Assembly (NCBI RefSeq): GCF_001567565.1
Contig: NZ_LSSW01000021.1
Span: 1-64,000 of the forward strand
Length of the DNA stretch: 64,000 nt
Direction of reading: 5' to 3'
Source of the DNA: Ectopseudomonas composti
Lineage (GTDB): Bacteria; Pseudomonadota; Gammaproteobacteria; Pseudomonadales; Pseudomonadaceae
The notes below the pieces were generated by a model. That model saw only the letters and a list, made by a program, of their open reading frames with translations. It searched no databases and was not told where the DNA came from. Shown here piece by piece: positions 20,424-28,540 of the stretch. The stretch's first letter is position 1; each line of letters starts with the position of its first letter. Both the position numbers and the translations under genes were made by a program.

Positions 20424-20450
20424 CGAGCCCCTCGTTGACGGAGGGGCTCG
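20424..20450. terminator. Bidirectional-looking hairpin between TAXI binding protein and permease
   Basis: CGAGCCCCTC (20424-20433) pairs perfectly with GAGGGGCTCG (20441-20450). T runs follow on both strands (GTTTTT on plus, GTTTTTAT on minus). On the minus strand it lies after the binding-protein gene and before the permease, so it may reduce read-through and set more binding protein than permease. Confidence 0.75.
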
Positions 20451-20557
20451 GTTTTTGACCCTTTGAAAGGATCTCTGAGCACGCAGTTTACCTATACCAG
20501 CTCAACTGCGCCCGCTATCGAAGAGTTTAGAGCCCAGCCTGAGACTCTCCACCCCGG

Positions 20558-21529
20558 CTAGAGCCAGCCTTTTTCCTTGTAGAAACGTAGTGCCCCTTCA
20601 TGCATCGGAGCCGTTAGCCCCGCTTTGATCATGTCCTCGGCCTGCAGGTCGGCAAACGCCGGATGCAGGCGTTTGAAGCGCTCCAGGTTATCGAATACCG
20701 ACTTGACCAACTGGTAGACGACCTCGGGATCGGTCTTGGCCGAAGTGGCCAGAACCGCTTTACCGCCGATGGATGGGACGGGCTGCTCAACACCAGGATA
20801 GACACCAGCCGGGATATCCGCCTTGGTGAAGTAGCTGGCCTGTGCCAGGAGCTTGTCGATATCAGGGCCGCTGACCGGGATCAGGCGGGTCTCGACGGTA
20901 GCCATGGCTTCCTGGATGGCACCACTCGGATGGCCGACCACATAGGTGATGGCATCCAGGTTGTTGTCCCCCAGTGCAGCCGCCATCTCGGCAGGCTTGA
21001 GTTCAGCGGCGAGAGAGAAGTCGGACTTGCTCCAGCCGCTGGCCTGGATCACCTCATCGAAGGTATCGCGACTGCCAGAGCCCGGCACGCCGATATTCAC
21101 GCGCTTGCCCTTGAGGTCGGCGAAGGTCTCGATACCGCTGTCTGCACGGGCGACCACGGTGAGGATTTCGCTCTGCAGGGAGAAGACCACGCGCAGATCT
21201 TCGACAGCGCCATCCTGGTCGAAAGGCGCCTGGCCCGAGAGCGCCTTGTTCTGATGATCGGACTGAATGAACCCGAAGTCGTAGTCGCCGCTCTTGATCG
21301 AGGCAATGTTGCTGACGCTGCCAGCGGAAGATGGCGCGTTGCACTTGATGCCGTGCTCGGCGCCACTGCGATTGAGGAACCGACAGATCGACTGTCCGGC
21401 CGTGTAATAAACGCCCGTCTGCCCACCGGTGCCAATGGTCACGTAGCGCTCCTGAGCGACCAGGGGACTGCTCAGCAAGGTGCTGCCCATGACACATGCC
21501 AGGAAACCCATGATTCGATGCTGCTGCAT
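20558..21529 (-). CDS. TAXI-family TRAP transporter solute-binding protein 1
   Basis: A 323-residue periplasmic protein with a signal peptide (about 1-25, ending VAQ-ER) and TAXI signatures: YVTIGTGGQTGVYYTAGQSI near the N-terminus, LKGKRVNIGVPGSGSRDT, and AITYVVGHPSGAIQEA. It would capture the substrate for the downstream fused permease. GAGGA lies eight bases before the ATG. About two thirds of residues match the second TAXI protein at 24346-25317 by eye. It follows ridA by 81 bases on the same strand. Known TAXI ligands include glutamate and other carboxylates; the ligand here is unknown. Confidence 0.9.
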   Translation of the reverse strand: MQQHRIMGFLACVMGSTLLSSPLVAQERYVTIGTGGQTGVYYTAGQSICRFLNRSGAEHGIKCNAPSSAGSVSNIASIKSGDYDFGFIQSDHQNKALSGQAPFDQDGAVEDLRVVFSLQSEILTVVARADSGIETFADLKGKRVNIGVPGSGSRDTFDEVIQASGWSKSDFSLAAELKPAEMAAALGDNNLDAITYVVGHPSGAIQEAMATVETRLIPVSGPDIDKLLAQASYFTKADIPAGVYPGVEQPVPSIGGKAVLATSAKTDPEVVYQLVKSVFDNLERFKRLHPAFADLQAEDMIKAGLTAPMHEGALRFYKEKGWL

Positions 21530-21610
21530 ATCAACGTCCTCGTGTTGTTGTTTTTTCGAACGGTGGATGGGCTGTCATCACCAGCGCCATCGGTACAACC
21601 ATTGCGGCCG

Positions 21611-21970
21611 TCAAGCCGCCTTACGTACTGCAATGACCATGATCTCGACCAGGACATCGGCAGAAGCCAGGCGTGCCTCGACCGTGGCCCGGGCAGGCGC
21701 GCAGCCGGCTGGCAGCCAATCACTCCAGACCGCATTCATGGCAGCAAAGTCCTTCTCGATGTCTTTCAGCCAGATCTGCGCGCTGAGCATGTGACTTCGA
21801 TCCGATCCCGCCTCGGTCAGCAGCGCGTCGATCTTTTCCAGCACCTGGGCGGTCTGCCCAGCTACATCCTGGCTGCGGTCGCTCGGCACCTGGCCAGAGA
21901 GGAACACCAGATCGGAGAAGATCGTCGCGCCAGAAAGGCGGTCGTTGGTCTGAATACGTTGCACGGACAT
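21611..21970 (-). CDS. RidA-family protein
   Basis: A 119-residue RidA/YjgF protein. The C-terminal motif CAPARATVEARLA carries the conserved arginine that binds the imine/enamine carboxylate. RidA proteins hydrolyse reactive 2-iminoacids, the products of FAD-dependent amino acid oxidation, and this gene lies 35 bases behind a dadA-like gene, a coherent pair. The start at 21970 was chosen because MSVQRIQTND begins the domain; 40 extra codons upstream overlap the dadA end. Confidence 0.88.
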   Translation of the reverse strand: MSVQRIQTNDRLSGATIFSDLVFLSGQVPSDRSQDVAGQTAQVLEKIDALLTEAGSDRSHMLSAQIWLKDIEKDFAAMNAVWSDWLPAGCAPARATVEARLASADVLVEIMVIAVRKAA

Positions 21971-22005
21971 GGCAAACTCCTGCTGTTGTGAGTGTTCGGG
22001 GGTTC

Positions 22006-23247
22006 TCAGGATGCCAACTGCATACCATCGAGAGCGATCGCCGGTTGTTGCTGGCCTATCAGTTGCGCCAGCACCTCGGCGCTGCCGCATGCCAGGGTGA
22101 AGCCCAGGCTGCCATGGCCGACGTTCAGCCAGAGATTGCCGATGCCGCTGGCGCCCAACAGTGGCGTGCCCTCCGGTGTCGCCGGGCGCATTCCCGCCCA
22201 GGTCTCGGCAGCCGCGTAATCGCCCGCGCGAGGAAAGCTGGCCTGGGCAAGCTGTCTCAATTCAGCCAGCCGATCAGGGTCTGGCGTGGCATCCCAACCG
22301 CCGATATCGACCATTGCAGCAACCCGCAAACGCTCGCCCAGGCGGGCGTAGACCACCTTGTGGTCGTAATCGGTGACATTGGTCTCCGGGCCCGCTGCGC
22401 GGTCGGCCAGCGGCAAGGTGAGGCTGTAGCCCTTGAGCGGGTATATCGGCAGTCGCACCCCCAGCGGGCGGAGCAATGCCACGCTGCCGACACCTGCCGC
22501 GACCACCACATGATCGACCTCCAGCTCCCCGTCATGCAGCGCCACGGCCCTGACCCTGCCGTGCTCAAGGGGTAGCGCAGTGACCCGCCGCCCGGCATGC
22601 AGGCGGAACGACGGATTGCTGCGCAGCTTGCGCAGCAGTTGTCGGCAAAACTGATGACAGTCACCGACCTCGTCACCGGCCGCGAAGACACCGCCCTGGA
22701 ATCGGCCGGCCAGCCCTTCGAGGGCAGGCTCCAGCTCAAGGCATTGATCAGCGTCGAGCAGGCGTTGATGCGCCGATTCACCGACTGCGCTGCGCGCCTT
22801 GTTCCAGCTCGCAGCGTTGCGGTAGATCACCAACTTGCCATTGGCGCGCCAGGAGAAATCATCCAGCGCCTCCTGCTCGCGCCAACCCTGCAATACCGAC
22901 TGGCTGTACAAGGCCAGGCGCAGCAGGTGCGCGCCATTGCGCTGGTTCACCGAGCGGCGGCAAGCCAGCAGAAAGCGCAAGCACCATTGCCACTGGTGCG
23001 GGCTCAGGCTGGGGCGAAAACGCAGCGGGGCATTCCCCTGCAGCATCCACGACAGCGCCTGCAGCGGCACACCGGCATCGGCCAAGGGTGAGACATAGCG
23101 ATAACTGAGCTGACCACCGTTGGCGAAACTGGTCTCCAGCGCCACTTCCTCACGCTGCTCGATCAGATCCACCCGATACCCTTGACGGAGCAGCGCGTAG
23201 GCCATGCTCAGCCCTATCACCCCACCACCGATAACCGCGACCCGCAT
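22006..23247 (-). CDS. D-amino acid dehydrogenase (DadA-like) FAD oxidoreductase
   Basis: A 413-residue protein of the DAO/DadA family. The FAD-binding Rossmann motif is VIGGGVIGLSMAYALLRQ at the N-terminus, followed by SFANGGQLSYRYVSPLAD, which closely resembles DadA. The C-terminal AETWAGMRPATPEGTPLLG and GHGSLGFTLACGSAE are also typical. It would oxidise D-amino acids (or a related substrate) to iminoacids and pass electrons to the respiratory chain. First gene of a minus-strand operon with ridA and a TAXI binding protein; divergent from a LysR gene. It is a paralogue of, not necessarily the same as, the alanine-linked dadA. Confidence 0.88.
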   Translation of the reverse strand: MRVAVIGGGVIGLSMAYALLRQGYRVDLIEQREEVALETSFANGGQLSYRYVSPLADAGVPLQALSWMLQGNAPLRFRPSLSPHQWQWCLRFLLACRRSVNQRNGAHLLRLALYSQSVLQGWREQEALDDFSWRANGKLVIYRNAASWNKARSAVGESAHQRLLDADQCLELEPALEGLAGRFQGGVFAAGDEVGDCHQFCRQLLRKLRSNPSFRLHAGRRVTALPLEHGRVRAVALHDGELEVDHVVVAAGVGSVALLRPLGVRLPIYPLKGYSLTLPLADRAAGPETNVTDYDHKVVYARLGERLRVAAMVDIGGWDATPDPDRLAELRQLAQASFPRAGDYAAAETWAGMRPATPEGTPLLGASGIGNLWLNVGHGSLGFTLACGSAEVLAQLIGQQQPAIALDGMQLAS

Positions 23248-23325
23248 GATCCATCCCCCGCATCTGAATGAAGTCAGGGTATGGAGGGCCGAAACGAGCG
23301 GCCAATGAAAAGATGGCGGCAGCCC

Positions 23326-23340
23326 ATAACCCTAGGTTAT
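23326..23340. promoter_or_regulatory. Candidate LysR operator in the dadA-like/lysR divergent gap
   Basis: ATAACC-CTA-GGTTAT is a perfect inverted repeat of 15 bases located between the divergent starts at 23247 and 23374. Its size and position fit a LysR-type binding site. Binding is inferred, not shown. Confidence 0.5.
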
Positions 23341-23373
23341 GTTCCCTCGACTACGCGGGAACACGGATTGCTC

Positions 23374-24279
23374 ATGCGCCTACGCCACGTCGAACTATTT
23401 CAGGCAGTCCTGCAGACCGGGAGTCTCACGGCAGCGGCAGAGCTGCTGCACATCTCCCAGCCGGCTGCCAGCAAGATTCTTCAGCATGCCGAACAGCAGC
23501 TGGGGTTTGCCCTGTTCAGCCGTGTACGCGGCAAGCTGCTGCCTACCGCCGAAGCGCGAATACTGCAGCAACAGACCGAACGCCTCGCTGCCGAACTGCA
23601 GGATCTGCGGCGCCTGTCCGATAGCCTGCGCCGCGGTGAGGAACGCGCGCTGCGTCTGATCTGCACACCCACTCTGGCGCAAACCCTGCTGCCTGACGTG
23701 GTATGCGGCTGGCGCGCCGATTTTCCGCACACCCGATGCGACCTCGCGACCCAGCACACCAGCGAAATCATCCAGGCCCTGTTGCTGCGCGAGGCCGATC
23801 TGGGTCTAACGCTGCAACGCGTGGAGCACCCGGACCTGCACACTGAAGTGCTGACACAGGGAAAGATGATGGCCATCGCCCCACCGGGTTGGTGGAGTAA
23901 CCAGGAATGCGCGACGCCCATTCGCCTGCAGAACATGGCGGGGCTGAGCCTGATCGGCCTGGACACACGAGACGCCTTGGGCGGCCTGCTACGCGGGCAC
24001 ATCCAGGAGCTGGACCCACCAGCCCGCATCGACATTTCGGTACAGACCTACCAGTTGGCCCGCATGCTGGTGGCTGCCGGGCAGGGGCTGGCCCTGGTCG
24101 ACCCGTTCACGGCCTTGTCAGGCAATCGCGGAGACGTTCAGGCCCGCCCGCTGGAGCCCTTCATCCCCGTGCCCCTGTACCTGTTGCGGCGTTGCGACGA
24201 GACGCCTTCTGCCGCTCAGCAAGCCCTGCTGAAACGCCTGCAGACGCTGGCCATCGACCTGCTCGACGGACAGCGCTGA
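23374..24279 (+). CDS. LysR-family regulator, divergent from the D-amino acid genes
   Basis: A 301-residue LysR protein with its helix-turn-helix at the N-terminus (LRHVELFQAVLQTGSLTAAA, LHISQPAASKILQHAEQQ). The start at 23374 begins the domain directly; the frame open from 23281 adds an unlikely leader crossing the palindromic operator. It probably controls the divergent dadA-like/ridA/TAXI operon and perhaps the second TAXI gene downstream. The effector may be an amino acid. It ends before a shared bidirectional terminator. Confidence 0.87.
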   Translation: MRLRHVELFQAVLQTGSLTAAAELLHISQPAASKILQHAEQQLGFALFSRVRGKLLPTAEARILQQQTERLAAELQDLRRLSDSLRRGEERALRLICTPTLAQTLLPDVVCGWRADFPHTRCDLATQHTSEIIQALLLREADLGLTLQRVEHPDLHTEVLTQGKMMAIAPPGWWSNQECATPIRLQNMAGLSLIGLDTRDALGGLLRGHIQELDPPARIDISVQTYQLARMLVAAGQGLALVDPFTALSGNRGDVQARPLEPFIPVPLYLLRRCDETPSAAQQALLKRLQTLAIDLLDGQR

Positions 24280-24300
24280 GGCAACCCTCGGGGCAAAAGA

Positions 24301-24324
24301 AAACCGCGGCCAGAGCCGCGGTTT
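24301..24324. terminator. Terminator between convergent lysR and TAXI gene 2
   Basis: AAACCGCGGC (24301-24310), loop CAGA, GCCGCGGTTT (24315-24324): a perfect ten-base stem. It lies between two convergent genes and can end both transcripts. Confidence 0.75.
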
Positions 24325-24345
24325 CGCCTATCGCCGGATGCCGGC

Positions 24346-25317
24346 TTACAGCCAGCCGCGTTCTTTGTAGTAACGCTCGGCGCCTTCATGCAGCGGGGCG
24401 GTCAGACCGACCTTGATCATGTCCTCTTCCTTCAGGTCAGCGAAGGCAGGGTGCAGACGCTTGAAGCGATCGATATTGTCGAACACCGACTTGACCAGTT
24501 GGTAGACCACTTCCGGGTCGGCCTTGGCGCTGGTGGACAGCACGGCTTTGCCGCCGATGGACGGGGTCGGCTGGTCGTTACCCCGATACAGGCCGCCTGG
24601 GATGTCGGCCTTGGTGTAGTAGGTCTTCTCGGACAGCAGCTTGTCGATTTCGGGGCCAGTCACCGGAACCAGAACGGCGTCGGTGGTAGTGGTGGCTTCC
24701 TGGATCGCACCATTGGGATGACCGACGAAGTAGGTCATGGCGTCGATATTGTTGTCGCCCAGAGCGCTGGCCTGTTCGGCCGGCTTCAACTCGGCAGCCA
24801 GAGCGAAGGCGGAACGATCCCAGCCTTTGACGGCCATGATCTCTTCCAGGGTGTCACGCTGGCCGGAACCCGGATTGCCGACGTTGACACGCTTGCCCTT
24901 GAGGTCATCGAAGCTTTTGATGTTGGCATCGCGACGGGCGAGGATGGTGAACACTTCGCTCTGCAGGGAGAAGACGGCGCGGATGTCGCTCATCGCCCCT
25001 TCGGCCTCGAACGGTGCAAGACCGTTGAGCGCCTTGTACTGATGGTCGGACTGCATGATGCCGAAGTTGAATTCGCCGCTGCGAATGCCATTCACGTTGG
25101 CCACGCCGCCGCCACTGGCCGGAGCGTTGCACTTGATGCCGTGCTCGGCGGTGCCACGGTTGAGGAAGCGGCAGATGGACTGGCCGGCGACGTAATACAC
25201 ACCTGTCTGGCCGCCGGTGCCGATGGTGACGAATTTTTCTTCGGCCTGTGCCATGCCACTCAGGGCAGTGCCCGCGAGTGCGGCGGACAGGACCCATGCC
25301 AAGGATGTGCCTTTCAT
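24346..25317 (-). CDS. TAXI-family TRAP transporter solute-binding protein 2
   Basis: A 323-residue paralogue of the TAXI protein at 20558-21529, same length, with signal peptide (about 1-25, ending AQA-EE) and the same blocks: FVTIGTGGQTGVYYVAGQSI, DLKGKRVNVGNPGSGQRDT, YFVGHPNGAIQEA, PSIGGKAVLSTSAKADPEV. AAGGAG precedes the ATG. It has no permease gene beside it and sits in its own transcription unit, with the lysR/dadA/ridA set between it and the other copy. It may share the permease at 17827-20385. Confidence 0.9.
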   Translation of the reverse strand: MKGTSLAWVLSAALAGTALSGMAQAEEKFVTIGTGGQTGVYYVAGQSICRFLNRGTAEHGIKCNAPASGGGVANVNGIRSGEFNFGIMQSDHQYKALNGLAPFEAEGAMSDIRAVFSLQSEVFTILARRDANIKSFDDLKGKRVNVGNPGSGQRDTLEEIMAVKGWDRSAFALAAELKPAEQASALGDNNIDAMTYFVGHPNGAIQEATTTTDAVLVPVTGPEIDKLLSEKTYYTKADIPGGLYRGNDQPTPSIGGKAVLSTSAKADPEVVYQLVKSVFDNIDRFKRLHPAFADLKEEDMIKVGLTAPLHEGAERYYKERGWL

Positions 25318-25632
25318 GGGAAATCTCCTTTTTCTGTTGTTTTGAGCGAGCGCGCCTTATGAGCAACGTCCGGGAGGGAAGTCTAACCCCTCAGGCCGAA
25401 TATGCACGCCTTGTTGGCCAATCGCTCGTAACGGCGTGTGTGAGGCTCGGGCCAGGGCCTGCTCCAGACAACCGGGGACTCGCCAGCCCGCCGCAGGCCG
25501 TGCTGCACGGTATTGGCTGAAGCCGGCTGGTACAGCCTGGGTACGAGCACGAGCCGGACTGATCCTGATCAATAAACCACCAGCGGCGGCGCCGTAGCAT
25601 TAGATAGCCACTTGCCATATAGCGCGACGGTC
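25318..25632. promoter_or_regulatory. 315-base gap between TAXI gene 2 and a small unknown gene
   Basis: Divergent promoter region. No credible gene, repeat or strong hairpin was recognised. Promoters for the minus-strand TAXI gene and the plus-strand small gene must lie here, but I could not pick convincing boxes. Confidence 0.3.
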
Positions 25633-25950
25633 ATGTCTCAGACTCACTTACTGCTCAGCCTGCCGGACGCCGCGTCCAGTCAGCGCATCGCAAGGCTTGT
25701 GCGCCAACAGGCGCCACTCTGTCAGGTCATCGACAGTCTCGACGGCTGCCAGCAAAAGCCGCTGTGTGGCTGGTTACAACGCCTGCCGGCGGGCAGCCTC
25801 GGCGACGTACAAAGCCATCTGGACGACGCCATCGCAGTTCTGGAGGGCACCCGCCATGCATTCAAGTCCGTGCAATTGGCCCAGTTGCGTAAACGCCTGA
25901 GCCAGCTGCGCGAAGAGTTGTCCGCTCTGGGGCAATGCGGTAAAAGCTAG
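25633..25950 (+). CDS. Hypothetical protein upstream of the GGDEF-EAL gene
   Basis: A protein of about 105 residues that I do not recognise. It has no signal peptide or membrane segment. The C-terminal 40 residues (FKSVQLAQLRKRLSQLREEL) look like an amphipathic or coiled-coil helix, and there are several cysteines. An in-frame ATG at 25612 is an alternative start; neither has a clear ribosome site. Codon use looks like the neighbours. A strong terminator-like hairpin separates it from the next gene. Confidence 0.6.
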   Translation: MSQTHLLLSLPDAASSQRIARLVRQQAPLCQVIDSLDGCQQKPLCGWLQRLPAGSLGDVQSHLDDAIAVLEGTRHAFKSVQLAQLRKRLSQLREELSALGQCGKS

Positions 25951-26016
25951 CCACAGTAGGTTCCGCCCCATGCGGAGACCGGCTTTGCCGGGCAGGACAC
26001 AGGGCCTGCAAGACAG

Positions 26017-26069
26017 AGCGCCGCTGGCTGCCTTCCTTCGAGGAAGTGCGGTCGGCGGCGCTTTTTTTT
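26017..26069 (+). terminator. Terminator-like hairpin 27 bases before the GGDEF-EAL start
   Basis: AGCGCCGC (26017-26024) pairs with GCGGCGCT (26055-26062), enclosing a smaller hairpin (CTTCCT/AGGAAG), and is followed by eight T residues (26062-26069). It could end the upstream small gene, or act as an attenuator for the downstream gene because it leaves only about 26 bases before the ATG. Further small hairpins (CCGGC-TTT-GCCGG and GCAGG/CCTGC) precede it at about 25980-26010. Confidence 0.75.
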
Positions 26070-26095
26070 GCGCTGAGGAAAAGCACGAGGCTGAA

Positions 26096-28348
26096 ATGGG
26101 CAACGAACAAGAATTCCAAGACCTGCTGCAACATATCGCGCCAGACCCGGATGAGCTGCACCAGCGCCTGCGCTTTCTCGGCTGGAGACAAACCGACAAC
26201 GAGCGCTTGTCGCGTTGCGCGCAACGGGCCGAACACGCCAATCAGCATTTCGTCGACACGCTCTACCAGCAACTGGCCGACTACCCGGCCCCGGCCGCAA
26301 TCCTCGGCGATCCGGCCACGACCGAACGCCTCAAGCAGCGCCAGGCCGACTACTACCGGGGCCTGTGGCAAAGCCCGCTGGACGAAGCGTACGTATTGGA
26401 ACGCCTGCGCATCGGCTGGGTGCATCAACACACCGGCGTCGACCTGAAGTGGTATCTGGGCGCCTACCGCCTGTACCTGGACCGACTGCTTGGCGAGCTG
26501 CTCGGGTCTTCCGTAGCCAGCGACTGCTTCTCCAGCCTGATCAAGAAGGTGTTCTTCGACATTGGCCTGGCCCTGGACAGCTACGGCGCCGCCCAACGCA
26601 AGGCGCTGCAGGACAGCGAGGCGCGCTATGCCCGCGCCATGCGCGGCGCCAACGATGGACTCTGGGAATGGCAGCTGGAGCAGGACCAGCTGTACCTCTC
26701 CGAGCGCTGGATTCGCATGCTCGACCTCGACCGCGACAGCCTCTCGCCCACCAGCCAGAGCTGGTTCAGCCGCGTACACGGCGACGACCTGCCCGGCCTG
26801 CGTCAGGCCATCGACAACCACCTGCGCGGGCTCACGCCCTTCCTCAACCACGAATATCGCATTCGCCGTCAGGACGGCAGTTACCTGTGGGTGCTGGTGC
26901 GTGGCGTGGTGGAAATCTGCAGTGGCGGCCTGCGCCGCATGGCGGGCTCGCAGAGCGACATCAGCCAGCGTCGTGCAGCCGAGGAGCAACTGCATCATGC
27001 CGCACGTCACGATCCGCTCACCGGCCTGGCCAACCGCGCGCGGCTCGGCGAGCTGCTGCAACAGGCCATGCAACGCCAGCAACGTCCGGGGGCACGTGAG
27101 GCTGCCCTGCTGTTCATCGATCTGGATCGCTTCAAGCTGATCAATGACAGCCTCGGCCACCAGACCGGCGACCGGGTTCTGGTGGAGGTGGCCGAACGCC
27201 TCAGCCACTGCCTGCGCCCCGGCGATCACCTGGCGCGTTTCGGTGGTGACGAGTTCGTCGCCCTGCTCGATGACCTGGCCTGCATGGGGGACGCCGAGCG
27301 CGTCGCCCAGCGCATGCTGGACAACCTGCACGTGCCGCTCAAACTGCAGGAGCAGACGCTGGCCATCAGCGCCAGCATCGGCATCGCCGCTCTGCAGGAG
27401 AGCGGCCAGCCGCTGGATCCGCTGCAGGCCGCCGACCTCGCACTGTACCGGGCCAAGAGTGCGGGCAAGGCTCAATTCGCCCGCTACAGCAACGAACTGC
27501 AGCAACAGGCGCAGCGCCAGCTGGAGTTGCAAAATGCCCTGGCCCAGGCCGGCATGCGACACGAACTGCACCTGGCGTACCAGCCGATCTGCCAGCTCGA
27601 CGGCAACCAGCCGCAACTGATCGGCGTGGAAGCCCTGCTGCGCTGGCAGCACGAGGGCCGCGTGGTCGCACCGCTGGAATTCATTCCCTGCCTCGAAGAG
27701 TCCGGTGAAATTCTCGCGGTGGGTGACTGGGTGCTGCAGCAGGCCTGCAGCCAGGTACGCATCTGGCAGCGCACCGGGCAGCCGCACCTGCGCTGCTCGG
27801 TGAATCTGTCGAGCCGCCAGTTGCAGCAGAGTGATTTCGCCGCGCGCGTCGCCGACATCCTCCAGCGAACCGGCTTGCCACCCTCCAGCCTGGTGCTGGA
27901 GATCACCGAAAGCCAATTGATGGAGGACAGCGCGCAAAACCTGGCCTGCCTGCGCGAGCTGGCCAGCTTCGGCATCCAGCTGGCGCTCGATGATTTCGGC
28001 ACCGGCTACTCGTCGCTCGGCTATCTCAAGCGCTTCCCCCTGCACATCATCAAGGTGGACAAGAGCTTCATCGCCGGCGCCCCGCAGGACACCGAATCGC
28101 TGGCCATCAGCCGGGCGATCATCGGCCTCGGTCATAGCCTGGGCCTGGCAGTGGTCGCCGAAGGTGTGGAAAAACAGGCGCAGCTCGACTTCCTTACCAG
28201 CGAAGGCTGTCACTACGCCCAGGGGTTCTGGTTCAGCCGCCCGCGCTCCCCGCAGGAATTGCAGCGCCTGCTCAGCGGTGAGGACTGCTTCGACGGCCTG
28301 CGCAGCCCCCAGGACGAGGGAAAGCCGACCCCGGAGGTGCAGACGTGA
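26096..28348 (+). CDS. Globin-coupled PAS-GGDEF-EAL cyclic-di-GMP protein
   Basis: A 750-residue cytoplasmic multidomain protein. Residues about 1-165 are a protoglobin/globin-coupled sensor with the proximal-histidine motif RIGWVHQHTGVDLKWYLGAY (H110). A PAS domain follows (about 178-295, ARAMRGANDGLWEWQ). The GGDEF domain has G383-GDEF and an upstream inhibitory-site motif R374-PGD377. The EAL domain has E512-A-L and DDFGTGYSSL. Both catalytic motifs are intact, so it could make or degrade cyclic-di-GMP in response to oxygen or another heme ligand. The start ATG has GAGG upstream. Confidence 0.92.
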   Translation: MGNEQEFQDLLQHIAPDPDELHQRLRFLGWRQTDNERLSRCAQRAEHANQHFVDTLYQQLADYPAPAAILGDPATTERLKQRQADYYRGLWQSPLDEAYVLERLRIGWVHQHTGVDLKWYLGAYRLYLDRLLGELLGSSVASDCFSSLIKKVFFDIGLALDSYGAAQRKALQDSEARYARAMRGANDGLWEWQLEQDQLYLSERWIRMLDLDRDSLSPTSQSWFSRVHGDDLPGLRQAIDNHLRGLTPFLNHEYRIRRQDGSYLWVLVRGVVEICSGGLRRMAGSQSDISQRRAAEEQLHHAARHDPLTGLANRARLGELLQQAMQRQQRPGAREAALLFIDLDRFKLINDSLGHQTGDRVLVEVAERLSHCLRPGDHLARFGGDEFVALLDDLACMGDAERVAQRMLDNLHVPLKLQEQTLAISASIGIAALQESGQPLDPLQAADLALYRAKSAGKAQFARYSNELQQQAQRQLELQNALAQAGMRHELHLAYQPICQLDGNQPQLIGVEALLRWQHEGRVVAPLEFIPCLEESGEILAVGDWVLQQACSQVRIWQRTGQPHLRCSVNLSSRQLQQSDFAARVADILQRTGLPPSSLVLEITESQLMEDSAQNLACLRELASFGIQLALDDFGTGYSSLGYLKRFPLHIIKVDKSFIAGAPQDTESLAISRAIIGLGHSLGLAVVAEGVEKQAQLDFLTSEGCHYAQGFWFSRPRSPQELQRLLSGEDCFDGLRSPQDEGKPTPEVQT

Positions 28349-28540
28349 GACACCACCAGCCCGGCAGCGGACGCCAGATCCCAAGCGCTTTGTACAACGA
28401 TGCGGCGACGCAACCGGGTTGGGCAAAGGGGTCTGCCGCCAGCGCATCAGCCACATCGATGATGACTATGTCTGCGCCTGGCGTGCGCGGCCTCGACCCG
28501 AAGGGTTAGAGTAGCCAGCCACGCAACGAGGAGACTCTCC

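Noticed and set aside
25951..26095. Known cyclic-di-GMP riboswitch before the GGDEF-EAL gene
   Set aside because: The conserved bases of the GEMM aptamers that I know are not present; only a generic hairpin with terminator features is seen.
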